A stretch of 64,000 nucleotides of DNA from Streptomyces sp. NBC_00775. Lineage in GTDB: Bacteria; Actinomycetota; Actinomycetes; Streptomycetales; Streptomycetaceae. The notes below the pieces were generated by a model. It was not told the origin of the DNA. It was given only the letters and a program-made list of their open reading frames with translations, and made no database searches. Shown piece by piece: positions 17,718-25,201 of the stretch; position 1 is the first letter of the stretch, and each line of letters begins with the position of its first letter. Where the stretch lies: contig NZ_CP108938.1 in NCBI RefSeq assembly GCF_036347135.1, positions 9,238,001 through 9,302,000 on the forward strand, in the 5' to 3' direction. The position numbers and the translations under genes were made by a program.

Positions 17718-18472
17718 CGACAGCGGGAGTACGGGCCACCGCGCGGATCTCGGCCCGGGACGACGGACGGGGCGGGACCTCGCTGCCCGTGCTGGACGGG
17801 CAGGGGCCGCTCGCCCTGCGCCGTACGCGGGCCAGTGGCTCCGAGGCGCGCGTCATGCTGGTCGGTGCGATGAGCGGTCCGCTCGGAGGCGATCACTTCA
17901 CCGTCGAGGCGGAGGTGGGCGAGGGCGCGCGACTGCATGTCGGATCGGCGGCCGCCACCATCGCGCTGCCGGGGCAGGCCAAGGGGGAGGCGCGCTACGA
18001 CGTGCGTCTCGACGTCGCCGAAGGGGGCGAACTGTGCTGGCTGCCCGAGCAGTTGATCTCCGCGGGTGGCAGTGATCTGTACGTCTCCTCGCGCGTCGAG
18101 CTGGCGGCGGGCGCTCGGCTTGTCTTCCGGGAGGAGCAGGTACTCGGGCGGGCCGGTGAGGAACCCGGGCGGCTCACCAGCCGTCTTACCGTGTGGCTCG
18201 GCGGACGGCCGCTGCTGGACCAGGAGTTGGCGTGCGGGCCCGGTGCGCCCGGCGGCTGGGACGGGCCCGCCGTCCTCGCGGGGCATCGCGCTCTGGGGCA
18301 ACTCGTCGTCGTACGACCGGAGTTCGAGAAGGAGGCGCCCGCGGCGCGACTGCTGGGGGAGTACGCCGCTCTCACCCCGCTCGCCGGGCCCGCCGTGCTC
18401 GTGACCTCGCTCGCGCCCGACGCGCTGCGGCTGCGGCGCGTGTTGGACGAGGCGCTGCGGGTGCTCGGCTGA
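17714..18472 (+). CDS. ureD: Urease accessory protein UreD (UreH)
   Basis: A 252-residue beta-rich scaffold protein that binds apo-urease and recruits UreF and UreG. Family features include [16 protein letters not shown] near the start, [34 protein letters not shown], and the acidic [15 protein letters not shown]. The start at 17714 is chosen for the ATGA overlap with ureG. The last gene of the urease operon; a 12-bp palindrome (18474-18485) follows the stop at once. Sequence conservation in this family is low, so the call leans on context as well. Confidence 0.92.
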   Translation: MTTAGVRATARISARDDGRGGTSLPVLDGQGPLALRRTRASGSEARVMLVGAMSGPLGGDHFTVEAEVGEGARLHVGSAAATIALPGQAKGEARYDVRLDVAEGGELCWLPEQLISAGGSDLYVSSRVELAAGARLVFREEQVLGRAGEEPGRLTSRLTVWLGGRPLLDQELACGPGAPGGWDGPAVLAGHRALGQLVVVRPEFEKEAPAARLLGEYAALTPLAGPAVLVTSLAPDALRLRRVLDEALRVLG

Positions 18473-18473
18473 G

Positions 18474-18485
18474 GGAGACGTCTCC
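18474..18485. promoter_or_regulatory. Perfect 12-bp palindrome after ureD
   Basis: GGAGACGTCTCC is fully self-complementary and starts two bases after the ureD stop. With no loop it is a poor terminator and more like a protein-binding site at the 5' end of the tap leader. Confidence 0.35.
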
Positions 18486-18574
18486 GCTCAACGGGACGCC
18501 GTGCACCGGTTATCGGATTGGTAAAGAAAAGCTGTTTACGTCTGTTCTCAGGGACCTCACAGCCGAAAGGATCG

Positions 18575-18599
18575 CCGTACCAATCGCAACGAGGTACGG
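18575..18599 (+). promoter_or_regulatory. Leader hairpin next to the tap ribosome binding site
   Basis: CCGTACC and GGTACGG form a perfect 7-bp stem around an 11-base loop. The 3' arm touches the GGGGAGG ribosome binding site (18598-18604) of the TTG-started tap gene, so the structure could limit translation. Confidence 0.45.
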
Positions 18600-18610
18600 G
18601 GAGGTCCCAC

Positions 18611-20206
18611 TTGAGGTCCAAGAGACCGACAAGACGGGTGACAGTGCTGGGTTCGGCCGGAGCGCTCGTCACGGCGACCCTGATAGCCGGAGCCGTGGCG
18701 GCCCCGTCGGCCACCGCCGACTCGCGCCACGGTCAGGACCGCGAGCAGCGCGGGGCGGCGATCGCCGCGGAACGGGCCGCCAAGGCCGGGATCGACTGGC
18801 AGGACTGTCCCGCGGACTGGGGCTTCGAGAAGCCGATCCAGTGCGGCTATGTCAGCGTCCCGCTCGACTACGCCCACCCGAACGGCAAGCAGATCAAGCT
18901 GGCCGTGGACCGCATCGGGAACACGGGCACCGCGGACGAGCGCCAGGGCGCCCTCGTCTACAACCCGGGCGGACCCGGTGCCTCGGGCATGCGCTTCCCG
19001 CGCCGCGTGACCACCAAGAACCCCGTCTGGGCCAACGCCGCCAAGGCGTACGACTTCGTGGGCTTCGACCCGCGCGGTGTCGGCCACTCGGCGCCCATCT
19101 CCTGCATTGACCCTCAGGAGTTCGTGAAGGCGCCCAAGGCCGACCCGGTTCCGGACACGGAGGCGGACAAGCAGGCCCAGCGCAAGCTGGCCGCCGAGTA
19201 CGCGGACGGCTGCGCCGAGCGCAGCGGCGACATGCTGCCGCAGATGACCACGCCGAACACCGCGCGCGACCTCGACGTCATCCGCGCCGCCCTCGGCGAG
19301 AAGAAGCTGAACTACCTGGGTGTCTCGTACGGCACGTACCTCGGCGCCGTCTACGGCACGCTCTTCCCGGGGCACGTCCGCCGCATGGTCGTCGACAGCG
19401 TCGTCGACCCGTCGCGCGAGAACATCTGGTACCAGGCCAACCTCGAGCAGGACATCGCCTTCGAGGGCCGCTGGAAGGACTGGGAGGACTGGGTCGCCAA
19501 GAACGACGCGGCCTTCCACCTCGGTGACACCCGCGCCAAGGTGCAGGACCAGTGGCTGAAGCTGCGCGCCACCGCCAAGGCGAACCCGCTCGGCGGCGTC
19601 GTCGGCCCCGCCGAACTCATCTCCTTCTTCCAGAGCGCCCCGTACTACGACTCCTCGTGGGTGCCGGTCGCCACGGTGTTCAGCAAGTACGTCGCCGGTG
19701 ACACCCAGGCGCTCGTCGACGCGGCCTCCCCCGACCTGTCGGACACCGCGGGCAATATCGCCTCGGAGAACGGCAACGCCGTCTACACGGCCGTCGAGTG
19801 CGCCGACACCCAGTGGCCCACCAGTTGGAAGAAGTGGGACCGGGACAACACGCGGCTCAACAAGGACTACCCGTTCATGACGTGGGCCAACGCGTGGATG
19901 AACCTGCCGTGTGCCACCTGGCCGGCCAAGCAGCAGACCCCCGTGAACGTGAAGACCCACAAGGGCCTGCCGGCCGTGCTCATCGTGCAGTCCACGCGTG
20001 ACGCGGCGACCCCGTACCCGGGCGCCGTCGAACTGCACAAGCGCTTCAAGGGGTCCCGCCTGATCACCGAACAGGACGCGGGCTCGCACGGCGTGACCGG
20101 CCTGGTCAACCCGTGCATCAACGAGCGGGTGGACACCTACCTGCTCACCGGCACGACGGACGCGGCCGATGTGACGTGCACCCCGCACGCCACGCCGAAG
20201 CCGTAG
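18611..20206 (+). CDS. tap: Secreted tripeptidyl aminopeptidase
   Basis: A 531-residue alpha/beta-hydrolase that releases tripeptides from the N-terminus of secreted proteins. From memory it closely resembles the Tap enzyme of S. lividans over its whole length. The N-terminus is a signal peptide (RSKRPTRRVTVLGSAGALV...) of about 35 residues. The nucleophile is Ser in GVSYGTYLGAVYG, the oxyanion region is NPGGPGASGM, the acid lies in STRDAATPYPG and the histidine in AGSHGVTG. TTG 18611 is chosen over an upstream ATG because GGGGAGG lies six bases before it and the signal peptide starts there. It is convergent with the acyltransferase gene. Confidence 0.95.
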   Translation: MRSKRPTRRVTVLGSAGALVTATLIAGAVAAPSATADSRHGQDREQRGAAIAAERAAKAGIDWQDCPADWGFEKPIQCGYVSVPLDYAHPNGKQIKLAVDRIGNTGTADERQGALVYNPGGPGASGMRFPRRVTTKNPVWANAAKAYDFVGFDPRGVGHSAPISCIDPQEFVKAPKADPVPDTEADKQAQRKLAAEYADGCAERSGDMLPQMTTPNTARDLDVIRAALGEKKLNYLGVSYGTYLGAVYGTLFPGHVRRMVVDSVVDPSRENIWYQANLEQDIAFEGRWKDWEDWVAKNDAAFHLGDTRAKVQDQWLKLRATAKANPLGGVVGPAELISFFQSAPYYDSSWVPVATVFSKYVAGDTQALVDAASPDLSDTAGNIASENGNAVYTAVECADTQWPTSWKKWDRDNTRLNKDYPFMTWANAWMNLPCATWPAKQQTPVNVKTHKGLPAVLIVQSTRDAATPYPGAVELHKRFKGSRLITEQDAGSHGVTGLVNPCINERVDTYLLTGTTDAADVTCTPHATPKP

Positions 20207-20235
20207 TCTCCCGTGGATGATTCCTGCGCGTGACA

Positions 20236-20262
20236 GGGGCGGCCGGGTTCTCCGGCCGTCCC
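20236..20262. terminator. Bidirectional terminator hairpin between tap and the acyltransferase gene
   Basis: GGGGCGGCCGG and CCGGCCGTCCC pair with one mismatch around a five-base loop between two convergent genes. Confidence 0.7.
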
Positions 20263-20272
20263 TCATGCGTGG

Positions 20273-20998
20273 TCAACTCAGAGGCATCCGCGGGAACTTA
20301 CGCGCGTTCGCCGCGCTCTCGGCGGCCTCCTCGGCCTTGACGACGGCCGCGTACCGGTCGACGTACTCCTGCTCGGAGAGGGTGAGGATGGCGTACATGA
20401 TCTCGTCGGTGATCGCCCGCAGGATGGCCTTCTCGTTCTCCATCCCGGCGTAGCGGGAGAAGTCGAGGGGCTTGCCGAAGCGGATGACGACGGGGTGGAT
20501 GTTCGGGATGACCTTGCCCGGCGGCTGGGCCTCGAAGGTGCCGATCATCGCGCAGGGGATGACCGGGACCTGGGCCTTGAGGGCCATCACCGCGACGCCG
20601 ACCTTGCCCTTGTAGAGCCGGCCGTCGTGCGAGCGGGTGCCCTCCGGGTAGATGCCGAGCAACTCGTTCTTGCGCAGCACCCCGAGCCCCTCGCGGATCG
20701 CGGCCTGACCCGCGTCCTTGCCGGAGCGGTCCACCGGGATCTGCCCCGCGCTGCGGAAGAAGAAGGCCGTCAGCCGGCCCTTGATACCCGGTCCCGTGAA
20801 GTACTCGGCCTTCGCGAGGAAGGTGATCCGCCGTTTGAGGATCGCCGGCATCAGGAAATGGTCGGAGAACGACAGATGGTTCCCGGCGACGATGGCCGCG
20901 CCCGACGACGGTATGTGCTCCAGCCCCTCGATCCGAGGCCGGAAGACCAGCCTCAACAGCGGTCCGAGAAGGACGTATTTGAGCACGTAGTAGAACAT
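20273..20998 (-). CDS. PlsC-type 1-acyl-sn-glycerol-3-phosphate acyltransferase
   Basis: A 241-residue membrane-associated acyltransferase for phospholipid or glycolipid synthesis. The catalytic HX4D motif is NHLSFSD at about residue 40. Further blocks are KAEYFTGPGIKGRLTAFFFR, the acceptor-binding IYPEGTRSHDGRLYKGKVG, and IPCAMIGTF. The hydrophobic N-terminus (FYYVLKYVLLGPLLRLVF) should anchor it to the membrane. ATG 20998 has GAGGAG upstream. It is a single transcription unit, so the exact acceptor cannot be told from context. Confidence 0.93.
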   Translation of the reverse strand: MFYYVLKYVLLGPLLRLVFRPRIEGLEHIPSSGAAIVAGNHLSFSDHFLMPAILKRRITFLAKAEYFTGPGIKGRLTAFFFRSAGQIPVDRSGKDAGQAAIREGLGVLRKNELLGIYPEGTRSHDGRLYKGKVGVAVMALKAQVPVIPCAMIGTFEAQPPGKVIPNIHPVVIRFGKPLDFSRYAGMENEKAILRAITDEIMYAILTLSEQEYVDRYAAVVKAEEAAESAANARKFPRMPLS

Positions 20999-21157
20999 GG
21001 AGTCGCTCCTCGCTCGGACGGATCGGCTCAACCGCCGTGTTCCAGCAGGTCACCGGGCAATCGCGGTACGTCAGTTTAGGTGGTCGTGCGGTCGCGCGTA
21101 ACCGTGCCTCACGGGTCACCTTTTCTCGCCACGAGAGTGGCTCGTTCCGGAATTCGC

Positions 21158-21180
21158 GATCCCACGATATTCATGGGATC
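21158..21180. promoter_or_regulatory. Inverted repeat upstream of the acyltransferase gene
   Basis: GATCCCA and TGGGATC are perfect arms around CGATATTCA. The site lies between rocD (ending at 21279) and the acyltransferase start, and is either an operator or a hairpin in the read-through zone. Confidence 0.35.
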
Positions 21181-21223
21181 CGAAGCAGGCGCATTTCTTC
21201 GCAGAACACGCGCAGATACACCG

Positions 21224-21250
21224 CAGCAGGCGGCCGATGGCCGCCTGCTG
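21224..21250 (-). terminator. Terminator hairpin downstream of rocD
   Basis: CAGCAGGCGGCC-GAT-GGCCGCCTGCTG is a perfect 12-bp stem with a three-base loop, 28 bases beyond the rocD stop. No T-tract follows, as is common in Streptomyces. Confidence 0.65.
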
Positions 21251-21278
21251 ATGTAGGGAATCAACTCTCTTCGGTCTG

Positions 21279-22505
21279 TCAGACCCCTTGTGTCAGAACC
21301 TTCTCCAGCGCTCCGAGGGCGGACTGGAGTTCCTCGCCCGTGATGGTCAGCGGCGGGGCCAGCCGGATGGTCGAACCGTGGGTGTCCTTGACGAGGACGC
21401 CCTCGCGCATGAGGCCCTCGCTGATCTCGCGGCCCGTGCCGATGGCGGGGTCGATGTCGACGCCCGCCCAGAGGCCGCGTGAGCGGAAGCCCTCGACGCC
21501 CTTGCCCACGAGTGCCGCGAGGCCGCCCCGCAGGACGACGCCCAACTCGGCCGCCCTGCGCTGGAATTCACCGGTCTCCAGCAGCCCGACGACGGCGGAA
21601 CCGACCGCCGCGGCGAGCGGATTGCCGCCGAACGTCGAACCGTGCTCGCCGGGGCGCAGTACTCCGAGTACATCCCGGCGGCCGACCACCGCCGACACCG
21701 GCACGATGCCGCCGCCGAGCGCCTTGCCGAGGAGGAGCAGGTCCGGGACGACGCCCTCGTGCTCGACGGCGAGGGTGGTGCCCGTGCGGCCGAGGCCCGA
21801 CTGGATCTCGTCCGCGATGAACAGGCAGCCGGTGCGGCGGGTCAGTTCGCGTACGCCGGTGAGGTAGCCGTCGTCGGGGATGACCACGCCCGCCTCGCCC
21901 TGGATGGGCTCGATCAGCACGGCCGCGGTCGTCTCGTCGACGGCTGCTTCGAGCGCGGCGAGGTCGTTGTACGGAACGACACGGAAGCCGGGCGTGAAGG
22001 GGCCGAAGCCCGCCCGGGCCGTCTCGTCCGTGGAGAAGCTGACGATGGTCGTCGTACGGCCGTGGAAGTTGTCGGCGGCCACGACGATCGTCGCCTGGTC
22101 GGGAGCGACGCCCTTCACCTCGTACGCCCATTTGCGGGCCACCTTGATGGCGCTCTCCACCGCCTCCGCACCCGTGTTCATGGGCAGGACCATGTCCAGG
22201 CCCGTCAACTCCGCGAGGGACTCGGCGAATTGGGCCAGCTGGTCGTTGTGGAAGGCGCGCGAGGTGAGTGTCAGGCGGTCGAGCTGGCGGTGCGCCGCCT
22301 CGATCAACTCGGGGTTGCGGTGGCCGAAGTTGAGGGCCGAGTAGCCCGCCAGCATGTCCAGATAGCGGCGGCCCTCGACGTCCTCGACCCAGGTGCCCTC
22401 GGCGCGGGCGACGACCACCGGCAGCGGGTGGTAGTTGTGCGCGAGGACGGGCGCCTCGGCGCGGATCAGGTCGGCGGAGGTGCGCGTACGTGCGGGAGCG
22501 GTCAT
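21279..22505 (-). CDS. rocD: Ornithine aminotransferase
   Basis: A 408-residue class III PLP aminotransferase converting ornithine to glutamate semialdehyde in arginine/ornithine breakdown. Motifs: YLDMLAGYSALNFGHRNPEL, NTGAEAVESAIKVARKWAY, the DEIQSGLGRTG loop, and GKALGGGIVPVSAV with the PLP lysine. The start overlaps the stop of the upstream amidinohydrolase gene by ATGA, so both are made from one mRNA. Together they can turn arginine-derived compounds into glutamate. The neighbouring Lrp-type regulator on the same strand fits arginine/ornithine catabolic control. Confidence 0.95.
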   Translation of the reverse strand: MTAPARTRTSADLIRAEAPVLAHNYHPLPVVVARAEGTWVEDVEGRRYLDMLAGYSALNFGHRNPELIEAAHRQLDRLTLTSRAFHNDQLAQFAESLAELTGLDMVLPMNTGAEAVESAIKVARKWAYEVKGVAPDQATIVVAADNFHGRTTTIVSFSTDETARAGFGPFTPGFRVVPYNDLAALEAAVDETTAAVLIEPIQGEAGVVIPDDGYLTGVRELTRRTGCLFIADEIQSGLGRTGTTLAVEHEGVVPDLLLLGKALGGGIVPVSAVVGRRDVLGVLRPGEHGSTFGGNPLAAAVGSAVVGLLETGEFQRRAAELGVVLRGGLAALVGKGVEGFRSRGLWAGVDIDPAIGTGREISEGLMREGVLVKDTHGSTIRLAPPLTITGEELQSALGALEKVLTQGV

Positions 22506-23323
22506 GAACGGATCTCCTGAGTGCAGCACTTGATGCCGCCGCCGGCCTTCTGGAACTCCGAGAGGTCGACGGGGACGGGGACGTAACCGCGGCGCGCGAG
22601 CTGGTCGGCGAGGGCCGTCGCCCCCGGAGCGATGAAGACGTGGCGGCCGTCGGAGACGGAGTTGAGGCCGAAGGCCATCGCGTCCTCGCGGGTCGCGAGC
22701 ACCGCGTCCGGGAACAGACGGGCGAGCACCTCGCGGCTGCCGGGGGAGAAGGCCTCCGGGTAGTACGCGATGTTTGCCTCGTGCCCGCCGTCGAGGACGA
22801 AGAGCGCCGTGTCCAGGTGGTAGAAGCGCGGGTCCACCAGCTGGAGGCCGATCACCGGGACTCCGAAGAACTCCTGCACCTCGCGATGGGCCCCGGGGGT
22901 CGTACGGAATCCCGTGCCTGCCAGGACGTACCGGCCCGCCGGGACCAGATCGCCCTCGCCCTCGCACACCGACTCGGGGCGGTAGACGTCGAAACCGGCC
23001 GCCTTGAACCAGGTCTCGTACGCGGTGGACTCGGGGCGACGCTGCGGCGCGTGGAAGAGCGAGCCGAAGACACGGCCCGCCAGGACGAGCGCGGAGTTCG
23101 CCGCGAACACCATGTCCGGGAGGCCGGCGACCGGCTCGACGGAGTCGACGGCGTGGCCGTGGGCGCGGTAGGCGCGGATCAGCGCCTCCCACTGACCTCG
23201 GGCGAGATCGACGTCCACGGGTGTGTCGGGATGCATCCAGGGATTGATCGCGTACTGCACGGCGAAGTGTCTGGGTTCACAGACGAGGAAGCGCCGGGGG
23301 AGCGGCACACGGCTGTCGGGCAC
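22502..23323 (-). CDS. ddaH: Dimethylarginine dimethylaminohydrolase-like amidinotransferase-fold enzyme
   Basis: A 273-residue hydrolase of the guanidino-group modifying superfamily, which acts on methylarginines or arginine to give citrulline. Seen: CEPRHFAVQYAINPWM at the N-terminus, DMVFAANSALV, LDGGHEANIAYY, SVSDGRHVF with the catalytic histidine region, and the C-terminal nucleophile cysteine in GGGIKCCTQEI. The GTG start at 23323 has GGAGGG upstream. It is coupled to rocD by an ATGA overlap. The substrate could be dimethylarginine or arginine; the sequence alone does not separate them. Confidence 0.85.
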   Translation of the reverse strand: MPDSRVPLPRRFLVCEPRHFAVQYAINPWMHPDTPVDVDLARGQWEALIRAYRAHGHAVDSVEPVAGLPDMVFAANSALVLAGRVFGSLFHAPQRRPESTAYETWFKAAGFDVYRPESVCEGEGDLVPAGRYVLAGTGFRTTPGAHREVQEFFGVPVIGLQLVDPRFYHLDTALFVLDGGHEANIAYYPEAFSPGSREVLARLFPDAVLATREDAMAFGLNSVSDGRHVFIAPGATALADQLARRGYVPVPVDLSEFQKAGGGIKCCTQEIRS

Positions 23324-23447
23324 AGAGGGGTCCCTCCGCTTTCCTGCGGTGTCGGCTGGGGGTACCTCCACGGTAGGAAACGGGGGATACGGGCGACAAG
23401 CGACGAGAGCTGCGCATGTGCGCAGCATTGCTGCGTCTCGTGGCAGG

Positions 23448-23951
23448 TCAGCGCACGTTTGATGCGTCCTCGGGGGCGGCGTGGGTCGCGCCGGCCTCCG
23501 GGGCCTCCGGCAGCAGGTGGGACAGCACCATGTAGCTGATGGTCTTCCGGATGAAGGGCTCGGCGCGGATGCGCTCCAGCACCTCCTCGAAGTGCTCCAC
23601 GTCCGTGGCCCGCACATGCAGCAGCGCGTCCGCGCCCCCGGTCACGGTCATCGCCGCGGTGATCTCCGGATGGTTGCGCACGACCTCCGCGAGCCGCCGG
23701 GGCGGGGCCGCGCCCTCGCAGTACACCTCGACGTACGCCTCCGTACGCCAGCCGAGTGCCGTGGGCTTCACCGTGGCCGTGAACCCGGTGATCACGCCGG
23801 TCTCGCGCAGCCGGTCCACGCGGCGCTTGACCGCGGTCGCGGACAGCCCGATCTCCGTGCCGATCTCCGCGAAACTGGTCCTCGCGTTCGCCATCAGGGC
23901 CGTGATGATCTTGCGGTCGAGCTCGTCGAACCCCGCGGGCTTGCTGTTCAT
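23448..23951 (-). CDS. Lrp/AsnC-family regulator
   Basis: A 167-residue regulator. The N-terminal winged helix-turn-helix is LDRKIITALMANARTSFAEI-GTEIGLSATAVKRRVDRLRETG, typical of the family. The C-terminal RAM domain, which binds small ligands, has VTGGADALLHVRATD. The gene lies directly upstream of the ddaH/rocD operon on the same strand and is a likely amino-acid-responsive regulator of it. No good ribosome binding site precedes ATG 23951, so translation may be weak or leaderless. Its promoter region contains three 22-bp tandem repeats. Confidence 0.92.
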   Translation of the reverse strand: MNSKPAGFDELDRKIITALMANARTSFAEIGTEIGLSATAVKRRVDRLRETGVITGFTATVKPTALGWRTEAYVEVYCEGAAPPRRLAEVVRNHPEITAAMTVTGGADALLHVRATDVEHFEEVLERIRAEPFIRKTISYMVLSHLLPEAPEAGATHAAPEDASNVR

Positions 23952-23962
23952 GGCGGCACTGT

Positions 23963-24028
23963 ATCCAGCGACAACGTGCACGCCATCCAGCGACAACGTC
24001 CACGCCGGCGCCGACAACGTCCACGTCC
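23963..24028. promoter_or_regulatory. Three 22-bp tandem repeats between the Lrp and LytTR genes
   Basis: Units at 23963-23984, 23985-24006 and 24007-24028 share the core CGACAACGTCCACG. The first two differ at one base and the third diverges at its left end. A 22-bp period is two DNA turns, which puts all copies on one face, as expected for cooperative binding by an Lrp-type octamer. The array covers the divergent promoter region. Confidence 0.7.
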
Positions 24029-24071
24029 GGCAGATGTCCAGTCGTACGAATCGCTCTTACACTCCACTCTC

Positions 24072-24827
24072 ATGCTGCGCGCGCTCGCCGTCGACGACGA
24101 ACAACCGTCCCTTGAGGAACTCCTCTATCTGCTGAACGCCGATCCACGCGTCAGCAGCGCCGAGGGCGCGAGCGACGCGACCGAGGCGCTGCGCCGGATC
24201 AACCGCGCCCTGGAATCCGGACCCGACGGGCCCGAGGCGATCGACGTCGTCTTCCTCGACATCCACATGCCCGGCCTCGACGGCCTCGACCTCGCCCGGC
24301 TGCTCACCGGGTTCGCCCAGCCGCCGCTCGTCGTGTTCGTCACCGCCCACGAGGGCTTCGCCGTGCAGGCCTTCGACCTCAAGGCCGTCGACTACGTACT
24401 GAAACCGGTACGGCGGGAACGGCTCGCCGAGGCCGTACGGCGGGCGGCCCAGCTCAGGGACGCCGCACCGCTGATTCCCGTGCACGAGCCCGACCCCGAC
24501 CACATATCCGTCGAACTCGGCGGCGTCACCCGCTTCGTGGCCGTCGAGGACATCACCCATGTCGAGGCGCACGGCGACTACGCCCGCCTGCACACCGCGC
24601 AGGGCAGCCACCTCGTCCGCATCCCGCTGTCCACCCTCGAAGAGCGCTGGCGCTCCCGCGGCTTCGTCCGCATCCACCGGCGTCACCTCGTCGCGCTGCG
24701 CCACATCGGCGAACTCCGCCTGGACGCGGGCACGGTGAGCGTCCTCGTCGACTCCGTCGAACTCCAGGTCAGCCGCCGGCACGCGCGCGAACTGCGCGAC
24801 CTGCTGCTGCGCCGGACCACGAGCTGA
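24072..24827 (+). CDS. LytTR-family response regulator
   Basis: A 251-residue response regulator. The receiver domain has acidic residues at positions 8-9 (VDDEQ), the phosphorylation site Asp63 in VVFLDIHMPGLDGLD, the conserved threonine in VVFVTAHEGF and lysine in DYVLKPV. The C-terminal LytTR DNA-binding domain occupies about residues 150-250, with VEDITHVEAHGDYARLHT and RGFVRIHRRHLVALRHI. Its cognate LytS-type kinase is encoded 2.2 kb downstream in the same operon, with a DUF485 protein and a symporter between them. This suggests control of organic-acid uptake, as in BtsSR-like systems. Confidence 0.94.
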   Translation: MLRALAVDDEQPSLEELLYLLNADPRVSSAEGASDATEALRRINRALESGPDGPEAIDVVFLDIHMPGLDGLDLARLLTGFAQPPLVVFVTAHEGFAVQAFDLKAVDYVLKPVRRERLAEAVRRAAQLRDAAPLIPVHEPDPDHISVELGGVTRFVAVEDITHVEAHGDYARLHTAQGSHLVRIPLSTLEERWRSRGFVRIHRRHLVALRHIGELRLDAGTVSVLVDSVELQVSRRHARELRDLLLRRTTS

Positions 24828-24838
24828 GGAGTGCGGGC

Positions 24839-25198
24839 ATGCCCCAGGACCCGACCGAACGCCGCGTGGTCGTCACCGGAGTGCCCCGGCGCACCCGGCG
24901 AACGTCCGGCTACTATCGGCCCAGGACCGAGATCGACGAACAGACCACCCTCGGTCACACCTACGTCCGCTCCCTGATGCGCAGTCAACTCCGCGTGGCC
25001 CTCACGGTGTTCGCCGTTCTCGTGCTGCTCGTGGGCCCGCTGCCCCTCGTCTTCGCCGCGATGCCGGACGGTGCGAGCCTGGAATGGGCCGTGCTCGGAT
25101 TCTGCGTGTACCCGCCGCTGGTGCTGCTCGCCCGCTGGTACGTACGCCGGGCGGAGCGCAACGAGAAGGACTTCGTGCGGCTGGTCGAGGACCGCTGA
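24839..25198 (+). CDS. DUF485-like small membrane partner of the symporter
   Basis: A 119-residue protein with a basic, disordered N-terminus of about 45 residues, then two membrane helices (VALTVFAVLVLLVGPLPLVFA and WAVLGFCVYPPLVLLARWYV) and a short charged tail. Size, topology and position just before an ActP-type symporter match DUF485 proteins, such as E. coli YjcH next to ActP. The gene is 12 bases after the response regulator and three bases before the symporter start. Confidence 0.8.
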   Translation: MPQDPTERRVVVTGVPRRTRRTSGYYRPRTEIDEQTTLGHTYVRSLMRSQLRVALTVFAVLVLLVGPLPLVFAAMPDGASLEWAVLGFCVYPPLVLLARWYVRRAERNEKDFVRLVEDR

Positions 25199-25201
25199 GC
25201 C

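Noticed and set aside
18557..20266. A 569-codon open frame antisense to tap
   Set aside because: Shadow of tap with Gly/Arg/Val-rich composition and no recognisable domain.
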